12,089 nt of DNA from Oscillospiraceae bacterium (GCA_019420135.1 JAHZHS010000060.1:1-12089); one strand, 5' to 3'. Shown: positions 1 to 8,270, numbered from the stretch's first letter. Notes: generated by a model not told the origin, from the letters alone. Made by a program: numbers and translations.

Positions 1-1119
<1,119 letters not shown>

Positions 1120-1159
1120 TTTTTCCCCGGCCTGATTTTCCGGCCGCAAAGCCCATGAA

Positions 1160-1193
1160 AAAACCGGAGACTGCATCTGCAGTCTCCGGTTTT
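1160..1193. terminator. Bidirectional intrinsic terminator
   Basis: A near-perfect inverted repeat has 14-15 bp arms (AAACCGGAGACTGC at 1161-1174 and its complement at 1179-1192) and an ATCT loop. It is flanked by A's on the left and T's on the right, so it can end transcription of the ABC exporter from the left and of the GTPase operon from the right. It lies exactly between these two convergent stop codons (1119 and 1203). Confidence 0.9.
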
Positions 1194-1202
1194 CTGTTGC
1201 AA

Positions 1203-2183
1203 TCAGCTGAACATGACCACGTCCTGGGCGGGAGCCTTTGCAGGCTCTACGGACAAAGCCGTCAGCACCGGGCCGGTGGCGTCGGGGGTCTGGCCCTTGT
1301 AGATGGGGTGGAACTTGACGTTCACCTTGGCGGTGACGGTGATCCAGTCCCGCTGTTTCAGCGCCTTGTAGGCGTCGTACCGGCAGGGGAAGCCGACGAA
1401 CTGGATGTCCTGCACGCAGCAGGTCATGGCGAACCGACCCGGGACAAAGCTGTCCTTGCCCGCACGGGTGGTCTGGCAGACCTGAGCCAGGAACTTGACC
1501 GTCTTGCCATCATACTTCTTCATATCGTCCATGCAGTCCATGTACCAGACACCGAAGTATTCCTCCGGGATGTCGATGACCGGTGCATTGACGTCGAAAG
1601 GCAGCGGGTCGGGGATGTCGTCGTAAGCCACCGAGCCGTTGGCGAACTCGTAGGCAATGTCGCAGCGGCGGCTGGCCTGGCGCACCAGCTTGTGGATGAG
1701 CTGGCGGCTCTCGTCATCGTTGACCTGCTCGGCACGGTTGACCACCAGCAGTTCGCTGACCCGCAGCTTGTCCAGCAGCAGCGAGCGCATGGCGTTGTCC
1801 CCGGCGTAGGTCTTGATGGTGGTGCCGTCCGCCGTGGCCAGGCACTGATAGATCAGCCAGTTTTCCGGCATGGCGTCCACCAGATCCTGGATCAGCCACA
1901 TACCGTTGTACTCGATGACCACACGGCCGCAGCCGCTTTGGGCAGCCAGCTTTTCCAGGTTTTCGCGGTTGAGCTCACTCTTGTCCTCCAGCGTGGCCAC
2001 CGTCACGCCGCCAAAGCCGAACTTGTCGGAGTTGTATTCTTCCTCGCCCTCCTCGCAGACAAGGAGCAGCGTCTTGTCCCCCGAGTCAAACTGGGGATCT
2101 TCCATGGTTTCCTGAATGAAGCGGGTCTTGCCGCTTTCCAGCATACCCACAAACAGGTATACCGGGATCTCTTTTGCCGCCAT
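1203..2183 (-). CDS. COG0523-like P-loop GTPase fused to a YcgQ-type (DUF1980/TIGR03943-like) C-terminal domain
   Basis: This 326-residue protein starts at ATG 2183 with AGGAGG five bases upstream. Residues 1-200 resemble the CobW/HypB/UreG fold: a P-loop in GMLESGKT (13-20), a Walker-B-like strand VVIEYNGMW (88-96), and VVNRAE (147-152) where NKxD would be. The CxCC metal motif of canonical COG0523 proteins is missing; the corresponding region reads LVCEEGEEEY (41-50). Residues about 207-320 hold a second domain whose FAMTCCVQDIQFVGFPC signature (251-267) and following beta-rich pattern resemble the C-terminal, OB-fold-like part of YcgQ proteins, which usually accompany a YcgR permease. It is the second gene of an operon, 31 bases after the His-rich GTPase. 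A role in metal (perhaps zinc) handling together with that protein is inferred. No transmembrane segment or signal peptide is seen, so it should be cytoplasmic. The GTPase-like assignment is firm; the C-terminal domain rests on motif memory without alignment. Confidence 0.85.
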   Translation of the reverse strand: MAAKEIPVYLFVGMLESGKTRFIQETMEDPQFDSGDKTLLLVCEEGEEEYNSDKFGFGGVTVATLEDKSELNRENLEKLAAQSGCGRVVIEYNGMWLIQDLVDAMPENWLIYQCLATADGTTIKTYAGDNAMRSLLLDKLRVSELLVVNRAEQVNDDESRQLIHKLVRQASRRCDIAYEFANGSVAYDDIPDPLPFDVNAPVIDIPEEYFGVWYMDCMDDMKKYDGKTVKFLAQVCQTTRAGKDSFVPGRFAMTCCVQDIQFVGFPCRYDAYKALKQRDWITVTAKVNVKFHPIYKGQTPDATGPVLTALSVEPAKAPAQDVVMFS

Positions 2184-2214
2184 AGCAGCCTCCTGTATCT
2201 ATGATAGGTTGGGA

Positions 2215-3408
2215 TCAGACACCGAACAGCTGGGCCACGGCGTCCTCCTTGAGGTCGGAGCCGATCACACACAGCTTGCCGGTGACATCCGGGGTGGTCT
2301 CGCGGATCTCATGCTCGCCGGGGACCATGTCGAACTCATACCAGGTGCTGCCGCCGTCCACAATGCCCTTGGCGCGCAGGATCTGGCCGTATTCGCCGCC
2401 GTCCAGGGCGGTGAGGGCCTTGTCCAGATCCTCACGGGTGAAGCGGCGGGCCGTCTCACGGCCCCAGCTGGTGAACACCTCGTCGGCGTCGTGGTCATGA
2501 TGATGGTGGCCGCAGCTGCAGACACCATGCTCATCATAGTGATGCTCATGATGATGCTCGTGCTCCTCATGGTCGTGGTCATGGTGGCAGCACTCGTGGT
2601 CATGATCGTCCTCATGGTCGTGATGGCAATGGTCATGCTCGCCGTGATCCTCATGATCATGGTCCTCATGGTCATGGTCGTGGTGGCAGCAGCACTCCTC
2701 GCCGTCATGGTCGTGATGGTGATGGTGGTGGTGCTCCTCCTCGCCGGCGTGGGCCTGGTTGGAGGCAGCGGCCTCGGCCAGCAGCTCAGCCACCAGATCC
2801 CGCTTGCCGTCCATGACCGACACGATCTGCTTGCCGTTGAGGGCCATCCAGTCGGTGGTGACAATGGTGGCGGTGGGGTTCTTCTCCTGCAGCATCTTGA
2901 CGGCGGCGTCGATCTTTTCCTGGGATGCCTTGCCGGTGCGGCTGAGGATCAGGCAGGAGGCATGGCTGACCTGATCGTTGTAGAACTCACCGAAGTTCTT
3001 CATATACAGCTTGACCTTGTTGACGTCGGCCACCGTGACAAAGCTGTTGAGCTCCACGGGCAGCGTCTCGGCCACGCCCTCCACCGCGCGGGTGACGTCG
3101 GACAGCTTGCCGACGCCGGAGGGCTCGATGAGGATGCGGTCGGGGTGATAGGTCTCGACCACCTTCTTGAGGGCTTCCCGGAAGTCGCCCACCAGGGAGC
3201 AGCAGATGCAGCCGGAGTTGAGCTCGTTGACCTGGATGCCGGCCTCCCGCATGAAGCCGCCGTCGATGCCGATCTCACCGAACTCGTTTTCGATGAGGAC
3301 CAGCTTCTCGCCACCGAAGGCCTCCTGGATCAGCTTCTTGATGAGGGTCGTCTTGCCGGCGCCCAGAAAGCCGGAGAAAATGTCAATCTTGGTTTTGGTC
3401 TCTGCCAT
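2215..3408 (-). CDS. COG0523/CobW-family GTPase with His/Cys-rich metal-binding loop (putative metallochaperone)
   Basis: This 397-residue protein starts at ATG 3408, preceded by an AGAGGT ribosome binding site. The N-terminal GTPase domain shows Walker A GFLGAGKTT (13-21), an ENEFGEIGID switch-like segment (40-49), the metal-binding GCICC motif (66-70) that marks COG0523 proteins, and a Walker-B-like ILIEPSGVG (92-100). The guanine-specificity NKxD motif appears as LSRTGK (155-160), so nucleotide preference is uncertain. Residues 220-306 form a linker with 39 His and 8 Cys plus many Asp/Glu. A CobW C-terminal domain follows (about 311-397, including the GKLCVIGSDL strand). Family knowledge: these proteins insert or deliver metals, often Zn or Co, using GTP. 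The long His loop, first position in the operon and candidate operator suggest zinc or other transition-metal homeostasis; the actual metal and client are not shown. Probably cytoplasmic. Confidence 0.93.
   Translation of the reverse strand: MAETKTKIDIFSGFLGAGKTTLIKKLIQEAFGGEKLVLIENEFGEIGIDGGFMREAGIQVNELNSGCICCSLVGDFREALKKVVETYHPDRILIEPSGVGKLSDVTRAVEGVAETLPVELNSFVTVADVNKVKLYMKNFGEFYNDQVSHASCLILSRTGKASQEKIDAAVKMLQEKNPTATIVTTDWMALNGKQIVSVMDGKRDLVAELLAEAAASNQAHAGEEEHHHHHHHDHDGEECCCHHDHDHEDHDHEDHGEHDHCHHDHEDDHDHECCHHDHDHEEHEHHHEHHYDEHGVCSCGHHHHDHDADEVFTSWGRETARRFTREDLDKALTALDGGEYGQILRAKGIVDGGSTWYEFDMVPGEHEIRETTPDVTGKLCVIGSDLKEDAVAQLFGV
2491..2751 (-). repeat. Low-complexity tract encoding the His/Asp/Glu/Cys-rich loop
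   Basis: Within the first GTPase gene this tract reads on the plus strand as irregular repeats of ATGGTCGTG, ATGATG and CATGGTC units, and encodes residues 220-306. By count it carries 39 His and 8 Cys, including HHHHHHH (226-232), CCC (239-241) and CxC (297-299). The unit length is irregular, mostly 2-3 codon His-Asp or His-Glu steps, so expansion and contraction by slippage would be expected. The tract also creates a long false plus-strand ORF rich in Val, Met and Leu. Confidence 0.85.
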
Positions 3409-3444
3409 GGTTGTTTACCTCTATTTCTCAACAATACTGTGTGC

Positions 3445-3473
3445 ATTAGCAATCTTGGTTATGAACTGCTAAT
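3445..3473. promoter_or_regulatory. Inverted repeat at the GTPase operon start, candidate operator
   Basis: ATTAGCA (3445-3451) and TGCTAAT (3467-3473) are perfect 7-bp inverted copies separated by 15 bases. Their centres are 22 bp apart, about two helical turns, and they begin just past the -10 element, so they overlap the expected transcription start. This is where a repressor would act. The sequence does not match the textbook Gram-positive Zur box or the AdcR box, so the regulator is unknown. An RNA hairpin in the leader is an alternative reading. Confidence 0.45.
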
Positions 3474-3476
3474 ACC

Positions 3477-3482
3477 ATTATA
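3477..3482 (-). promoter_or_regulatory. Extended -10 promoter of the GTPase operon
   Basis: Read on the minus strand, TGTTATAAT forms a consensus extended -10 (TG-n-TATAAT). No good -35 hexamer is found at 16-18 bases, which is compatible with an extended -10 promoter. The start of transcription would fall near 3470, giving a leader of about 60 bases before the ATG at 3408. Confidence 0.6.
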
Positions 3483-3570
3483 ACAAAGCCGTCAAGGGGG
3501 TTGCCCCTGTTTTTCGGGCGTATTTTTGAACTTTTTGCAAAATTTGTCCCGGCCCGCGCGTATGAGATGG

Positions 3571-3576
3571 TATACT
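3571..3576 (+). promoter_or_regulatory. Extended -10 promoter of the two-component genes
   Basis: TATACT preceded by TGG (TG at 3568-3569) forms an extended -10. The region where a -35 would lie is GC-rich with no clear match. The site is about 60 bases before the TTG start of the response regulator. Confidence 0.55.
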
Positions 3577-3636
3577 GATTGCAGAAATGCGGGCCTGCCC
3601 TGTGACGGCGGACCGCTGCGAAAGGAGCCGACCGGT

Positions 3637-4311
3637 TTGTACCGTATCTTTCTTGTGGAGGACGACCCCATCATCACCCGGGAGGTGGCACGCCATCTCA
3701 CCGCCCTGGGCTACGAGACCGCCTGTGCTGACCAGCTGCAGGACATCCTGCCCCAGTTCACCGCCTTTGCCCCCCAGCTGGTGCTGCTGGACCTGTCCCT
3801 GCCTTACCACAACGGCTATTACTGGTGCCGCCGCCTGCGGGAGGTCACCGACGTTCCCATCGTCTTTCTCTCCTCGGCGGCGGACAACCTGAACATTGTC
3901 ACCGCCATGGACCTGGGGGCCGACGACTACATTGCCAAGCCCTTCGACCTGGAAATATTGGCTGCCAAGGTGCAGGCCATTCTGCGCCGGGCCTACGCCT
4001 ACGCCAAACCTGCCGAGCTGATGGACTGCGGCGGCGGGGCGGTGCTGGACCTGGGCACCGGCGTGGTGAAAAACGGGGAAGCCGCCGTGGAGCTGACCAA
4101 GAACGAGCTGCGCATTCTGCAGACGCTGCTGGCGCGGCGGGGCCGCACGGTGGCCCGGGACACCCTGATGACGGCGCTGTGGGCCACCGACTGTTTTGTG
4201 GATGAGAACACCCTGACCGTCAACGTGGGGCGGCTGCGCAAAAAGCTGGAAGCCGCCGGGCTGCCGGGGCTGATCCATACCAGAAAAGGGGAGGGATACT
4301 GCATCGAATGA
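3637..4311 (+). CDS. OmpR/PhoB-family response regulator, BceR-like
   Basis: The start is taken as TTG 3637 because AAAGGAG (3621-3627) lies 9 bases upstream and the protein then begins directly with the first receiver strand (MYRIFLVEDD). Earlier in-frame ATGs would add a GC-rich, non-homologous extension that runs through the promoter. The product has 224 residues, normal for the family. The receiver domain shows Asp9/Asp10, phospho-acceptor Asp52, switch Ser79/80 and Lys101. The winged-helix DNA-binding domain occupies about 130-224, with the typical TVNVGRLRKKLE recognition region and the final hairpin RKGEGYCIE. Its stop overlaps the kinase start (ATGA), indicating translational coupling. 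With the BceAB-type transporter downstream it should switch that transporter on when phosphorylated by the kinase. The general family is certain; the BceR-type label rests on the neighbours and the kinase type. Confidence 0.93.
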   Translation: MYRIFLVEDDPIITREVARHLTALGYETACADQLQDILPQFTAFAPQLVLLDLSLPYHNGYYWCRRLREVTDVPIVFLSSAADNLNIVTAMDLGADDYIAKPFDLEILAAKVQAILRRAYAYAKPAELMDCGGGAVLDLGTGVVKNGEAAVELTKNELRILQTLLARRGRTVARDTLMTALWATDCFVDENTLTVNVGRLRKKLEAAGLPGLIHTRKGEGYCIE

Positions 4312-5303
4312 GCCGGTTCTTTGCCTATCTGTACACCCAGCGGCGGGTGGTGCTGCTGTGGGCGGTGACGGCGGCGCTGCTCTGGCTTCTGTGCAGCCTG
4401 TACCGCCTGCCCTTTGAGCCCTTCGGCTATGCCATGGCCCTGTCGGGGGTGGCGGGGGTCATTTTGCTGGGGGAAGGCTATCCCGCCTACGCCCGTCGCT
4501 GCCGGGAGGTCCGGCTGGCCGCCGATACTCCCGGCGCCTGTCCCCCCCTTCCCCCGCCCGAGGGCGGTTCCGAAGGGCTGGAGGCCGCCTACCAGCAGAG
4601 CCTGCGCGCCCTGGCCGACGCATACGCCCGGACCGGCCGCACTGCCCGGGAACAGCAGGACGACATGCTGGACTACTTTACCATGTGGGCCCATCAGGTC
4701 AAGACGCCCCTGGCGGCCATGCGGCTGCTGCTGCAGGGGGAGGAGGCCCCGCCCCGGGCGGAGCTGGAGCGGGAACTCTTTGCCACCGAAGGCTATGTGG
4801 GCATGGTGCTGGGGTATCTGCGCCTGGGCAGCCCCCAGAACGATCTGGTGCTGCGCCCCACGCCCCTGGACCCGGTGATCCGGGCGGGAGCCCGGCGCTT
4901 TGCCCGGATGTTCATCTTAAAAAAGCTGACCTTCTGCTACGAGGGCACCGGCGCCCACCCCGTTTCCGACGCCAAGTGGGTGGGATTCATTCTGGAACAG
5001 TTGCTCTCCAACGCCGTGAAGTACACCCCCGCCGGAGGCCGGGTCACCATCGCCGCCGACAGCCGCTGCCTGTCGGTGACCGACACCGGCATGGGCATCC
5101 GGCCGGAGGATCTGCCCCGCATCTTTGAGAAGGGCTACACCGGCTGCAACGGCCGTGTGGAGCAGACCTCCTCGGGGCTGGGACTCTACCTCTGCGCCCA
5201 GGCGGCAAAAAAGCTTGGCTGCACCATCCATGCTTCCAGCACGCCGGGACAGGGTACCCGGGTGGAGCTGCTCTTTCCTCCCGAGCCGCCCCTCTACGAG
5301 TGA
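4308..5303 (+). CDS. Intramembrane-sensing histidine kinase, BceS-like
   Basis: The 331-residue kinase overlaps the response regulator by 4 bases. Two transmembrane helices at about 13-31 and 37-55 are separated by only a few residues, so there is no real extracellular sensor domain; this is the hallmark of kinases that receive their signal from a Bce-type transporter. The H-box WAHQVKTPLAAM carries phospho-acceptor His129, in the W-x-H-Q-x-K-T-P form typical of this subgroup. The ATPase domain has the N box around Asn235 (LLSNAVKYTP), G1 DTGMG (259-263), an F box (RIFEKGYTG) and G2 SSGLGLYL (288-295). All residues needed for activity appear present. It is placed in the cytoplasmic membrane. 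By analogy with BceS, it would read out the transport activity of the ABC transporter encoded next rather than bind the drug itself. Confidence 0.92.
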   Translation: MSRFFAYLYTQRRVVLLWAVTAALLWLLCSLYRLPFEPFGYAMALSGVAGVILLGEGYPAYARRCREVRLAADTPGACPPLPPPEGGSEGLEAAYQQSLRALADAYARTGRTAREQQDDMLDYFTMWAHQVKTPLAAMRLLLQGEEAPPRAELERELFATEGYVGMVLGYLRLGSPQNDLVLRPTPLDPVIRAGARRFARMFILKKLTFCYEGTGAHPVSDAKWVGFILEQLLSNAVKYTPAGGRVTIAADSRCLSVTDTGMGIRPEDLPRIFEKGYTGCNGRVEQTSSGLGLYLCAQAAKKLGCTIHASSTPGQGTRVELLFPPEPPLYE

Positions 5304-5312
5304 CAGCCAACA

Positions 5313-5326
5313 TGACAAAACTGTTA
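5313..5326. promoter_or_regulatory. BceR-like binding site
   Basis: TGACA-AAAC-TGTTA is a 5-4-5 inverted repeat that fits the TnACA-N4-TGTnA pattern known for BceR-type regulators. It lies 10 bases after the kinase stop codon and about 75 bases before the probable transcription start of the transporter genes, a position suited to activation. It is the obvious target for the response regulator encoded upstream. Confidence 0.6.
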
Positions 5327-5359
5327 GGTACGCCCCGCATTTTGTAAGGTAAATCCATG

Positions 5360-5387
5360 GCGACAGTCCCCCGCCGGGCGGTACACT
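5360..5387 (+). promoter_or_regulatory. Probable promoter of the ABC transporter genes
   Basis: TACACT (5382-5387) is a plausible -10. The best -35 is GCGACA (5360-5365) at 16 bases, a weak match to TTGACA, as expected for a promoter that depends on an activator. A weak 6-bp hairpin (5398-5403 with 5414-5419) lies in the leader. The remainder of the 183-base gap shows nothing else. Confidence 0.45.
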
Positions 5388-5486
5388 GTTGGCAGGACGG
5401 AAGAATCGGGTCCCTTCCGCCCGTCAGCCAAAGGATACCGCCCCGTTTTCCGTTTCCTGCGGGGCCTTGCAAAAGGAGCATGTACC

Positions 5487-6251
5487 ATGTCATTGCTGGA
5501 AATCAGCCATCTGCAGAAAATCTATTCCACCCGCTTCGGCGGGGTCAAGGTGGAGGCCTTGTCCGATGTGAGCTTTACGGTGGAGCAGGGAGAATACCTG
5601 GCCATCATGGGCGAGTCGGGGGCAGGCAAGACCACCCTGCTGAACATTCTGGCCGCCCTGGACCGTCCCACCGGCGGTTCGGTCTGCCTCAACGGCCGGG
5701 ACGTCACCAAGATCAGCGACCGGGAGCTGTCTGCCTTCCGCCGGGATCACCTGGGCTTTGTCTTTCAGGACTTCAACCTGCTGGACACCTTTTCTCTAAA
5801 GGACAACATCTTTTTGCCCCTCGTGCTGGCGGGCACCCCCTATCGGGAGATGTCTTTGCGGCTGGGGCCCATCGCCCGGCAGCTGGGCATTGCCGAACTG
5901 CTGGACAAATACCCTTATGAAGTCTCCGGCGGCCAGAAGCAGCGGGCCGCCGTGGCCCGGGCCCTCATCACCCGGCCGGAGCTGGTGCTGGCCGACGAGC
6001 CCACCGGCGCCCTGGACTCCCGCTCCTCCGAGAGCCTGCTCCACCTCTTCGGCAAGATCAACGAGGGCGGGCAGACCATCGTCATGGTCACCCACAGCGT
6101 CAAGGCCGCCAGCCATGCAGGGCGGGTGCTCTTTCTGCGGGACGGCCAGGTCTACCACCAGCTCTACCGCGGCGGCATGAGCACCGAGGCCATGTTTGCC
6201 CGCATCTCCGACACCCTGACCGCCCTTTCGGGAGGTGAGCAGGATGTCTAA
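5487..6251 (+). CDS. BceA-type ABC transporter ATP-binding protein
   Basis: The ATG at 5487 has AAAAGGAG 8 bases upstream. The 254-residue protein is a complete MacB/BceA-like ATPase: Walker A GESGAGKTT (42-50), Q-loop Gln94 in FVFQDFNLL, signature VSGGQ (146-150), Walker B LVLADE with Glu171, D-loop GALDS (174-178) and H-loop His203. The FQDFNLLDTFSLKDNIFLPL segment is characteristic of the peptide-resistance (Pep7E) group. It acts at the inner face of the membrane, powering the permease encoded next, whose start lies 8 bases before this stop codon. The pair is expected to free cell-wall lipid targets from peptide antibiotics and also to signal to the kinase; which drug is unknown. Confidence 0.94.
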   Translation: MSLLEISHLQKIYSTRFGGVKVEALSDVSFTVEQGEYLAIMGESGAGKTTLLNILAALDRPTGGSVCLNGRDVTKISDRELSAFRRDHLGFVFQDFNLLDTFSLKDNIFLPLVLAGTPYREMSLRLGPIARQLGIAELLDKYPYEVSGGQKQRAAVARALITRPELVLADEPTGALDSRSSESLLHLFGKINEGGQTIVMVTHSVKAASHAGRVLFLRDGQVYHQLYRGGMSTEAMFARISDTLTALSGGEQDV

Positions 6252-8250
6252 GCTGGCACTGTACCTGCGCCTTGCCGCCCGCAACCTTCTGAAAAACCGG
6301 CAGTATTACGGTCCCTTTGCCCTGACGTCCGCCGGGTGCGCCGCCATGTGCTACATCATGCGGTTTCTCAGCTACAATGAGCTGGTGTCCACCATGCGGG
6401 GTTCCGCCTACGTCCAGCTTATGCTGGGGCTGGGCAGCTTCATCATGGTGTTCCTGGTGGTCTGGATCATGGCCTACGCCAACGGTTTTGTTATCCGGCG
6501 CCGCACCAAGGAGCTGGCCCTCTACGGCATCCTGGGCATGGAAAAGCGCAATGTGGGCGCTGTGCTGGGGCTGGAGACCCTCTTTCTCTACCTGGCCGGC
6601 ACTGCCCTGGGCGTCTTTGGCGGGGCACTGCTCTCCAAACTGGTGCTGCTTTTGCTGCTGCGGCTGGTCCGCTTTGATGTGACGCTGGGCTTTTCCATCA
6701 GCACCCAGGGCGCGGCCGAGACCTTTGCCGCCTTTGCCCTTTTGTTTCTCTTTCTCTATCTGCGCAACCTCCGCGTGGTGCGCAAGACCAGCCCCATCGA
6801 GCTGCTCCACGCCGGTTCAGTGGGGGAGCGGGAACCCAGAAGCCGGGTTTTCCTGGCCCTGTTCGGTGTGGTGACTCTGGCAGGCGGCTATGCCATCTCC
6901 TTCTTCACCACCAACTTTCTCTATGTCATCCTGCTCTTCTTTGTGGCGGTGGCACTGGTTATTGTTGGCACCCACTGCCTCTTCGGGGCGGGCAGCGTGG
7001 TGGTGCTCAAGGCGCTGCGCAAAAACAAGGCCCTCTATTACCGGCCCCGGAATTTCACCGCCATCTCGGGCCTCATCTACCGCATGAACCAGAACGCCCG
7101 GGGCCTGGCCAACATCTGCATTCTGGCCACCACCGTGCTGGTCAGCGTGGCCACCACCGTCTGCCTCTATGCCGGCACCGGGGAGACCATCGAAAACATG
7201 TACCCCAACGACCTCACCCTGTCGGTCAACTTCAGTGACGACGGCCTGGCCCAGGAAAACGCCGACGCCTGGGAGGCCCCCATCCGGCAGACCGCGGCGG
7301 AATACGGCGTCACCGACGGGGAGATGGAGAGCTTCTATCTCTTTGCCTTCGGCGCCCACGCCGGGGCGGGCAATGTCTACACCCCTGCCTTGGCCGCCGA
7401 CTCCCAGACCGCCGACACCCCCAACCTGATCTTCATGACTGCCGCCGATTACAGCCGCCTCACCGGGCAGGACGTCACCCTGGCGGACGGGGAGATCCTG
7501 GCCCGGGGGCTGTATGATGCCACCGGCAGCCTCACCATCGGGGACACCGTCTACCAGGTGGCGGGGGAGGCGGAGGAATTTCCCACCGTCAACGGCGGCT
7601 ACGGCAGCCACACCGTCTGCATCGTGGTGCCCGGCACCGACACCATGGCCGCCCTGCGGGCCACCCTGACGCCGGACAACAAGTACGTCCCCACCATCCG
7701 GCGGTATCTGAACCTCAACACCGACCGGCTGGACGCCGCTGCCATCAACGACCTGGCCACCGCCCTGGAGACGGTTGCCAATCCCGACCCGTCCCCCGAC
7801 TGGCTCACCTCCCGCTCCTACGTCTACACCCGGGAGGGCATGCGGGTGGAGCTCTACAACATGAACGGCAGCTTTGTCTTTCTGGGCATCTTCCTGGCCA
7901 TCATGTTCACCATGGCCACCGTGCTCATCATCTACTACAAGCAGCTCAGCGAGGGCTACGAGGACCGGGACCGCTTTGTCATCCTGCAGAAGGTGGGCAT
8001 GAGCGCCGACGAGGTCCGCAGCACCATCCGGGTGCAGGTGCTCATGGTCTTTTTCCTGCCCCTGGTCATGGCGGCGGTGCATCTGGCCGCAGCCTTTCCC
8101 ATCCTCATGCGCATGGTGTCGGCCTTCGGGGTGTACAACAGCACCCTGTTCCTCCTCTGCTGCCTCATCACCCTGGCAGGGTTTGCCCTGTGCTATGTGG
8201 CCGTCTACGCCATGACATCCCGCAAATATTACAGCATCGTCAAGCGCTGA
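6244..8250 (+). CDS. BceB-type ABC transporter permease (FtsX-like, 10 TM, large extracellular domain)
   Basis: ATG 6244 is chosen over GTG 6235: GGGAGG (6230-6235) lies 8 bases before the ATG and would overlap the GTG. The 668-residue protein has the BceB layout: hydrophobic segments near 24-42, 57-80, 108-138, 160-174, 202-222, 226-248 and 288-311, an extracellular domain at about 312-541, then segments at 543-564, 596-619 and 633-655. FtsX-like permease domains cover about 60-180 and 545-660. In the BceAB family the domain between TM7 and TM8 determines antibiotic recognition and contacts the kinase; here it is about 230 residues and rich in Thr, Ala and Asp. Together with the preceding ATPase it should protect against a cell-wall-active peptide such as bacitracin, a lantibiotic or a host defensin-like peptide; the sequence does not say which. 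Confidence 0.92.
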   Translation: MSKLALYLRLAARNLLKNRQYYGPFALTSAGCAAMCYIMRFLSYNELVSTMRGSAYVQLMLGLGSFIMVFLVVWIMAYANGFVIRRRTKELALYGILGMEKRNVGAVLGLETLFLYLAGTALGVFGGALLSKLVLLLLLRLVRFDVTLGFSISTQGAAETFAAFALLFLFLYLRNLRVVRKTSPIELLHAGSVGEREPRSRVFLALFGVVTLAGGYAISFFTTNFLYVILLFFVAVALVIVGTHCLFGAGSVVVLKALRKNKALYYRPRNFTAISGLIYRMNQNARGLANICILATTVLVSVATTVCLYAGTGETIENMYPNDLTLSVNFSDDGLAQENADAWEAPIRQTAAEYGVTDGEMESFYLFAFGAHAGAGNVYTPALAADSQTADTPNLIFMTAADYSRLTGQDVTLADGEILARGLYDATGSLTIGDTVYQVAGEAEEFPTVNGGYGSHTVCIVVPGTDTMAALRATLTPDNKYVPTIRRYLNLNTDRLDAAAINDLATALETVANPDPSPDWLTSRSYVYTREGMRVELYNMNGSFVFLGIFLAIMFTMATVLIIYYKQLSEGYEDRDRFVILQKVGMSADEVRSTIRVQVLMVFFLPLVMAAVHLAAAFPILMRMVSAFGVYNSTLFLLCCLITLAGFALCYVAVYAMTSRKYYSIVKR

Positions 8251-8270
8251 ATCTCCGTTTCACCGTCCGG

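Noticed and set aside
1155..2204. A 349-codon plus-strand ORF that starts in the terminator
   Set aside because: It begins inside the terminator hairpin and is antisense to the 326-residue GTPase-like protein.
2491..2751. Repeat tract considered as a CRISPR-like or tandem-repeat array
   Set aside because: Units are irregular, in frame and follow His/Asp codons; no constant repeat or unique spacers.
2116..3483. A long plus-strand ORF (455 codons) with a Val/Met/Leu-rich stretch resembling membrane helices
   Set aside because: It is the antisense of the COG0523 GTPase; the hydrophobic run is only the complement of His/Asp codons (CAT/GAC read as ATG/GTC). It has no proper ribosome binding site.
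3495..3508. Short hairpin AGGGG-GTTG-CCCCT followed by GTTTTT
   Set aside because: The stem is only 5 bp and there is no upstream plus-strand gene for it to terminate; likely chance.
6817..8082. A 421-codon minus-strand ORF opposite the permease
   Set aside because: Same GC-driven shadow effect; low-complexity Gly/Val/His product, no ribosome binding site, and the plus-strand gene is clearly coding.
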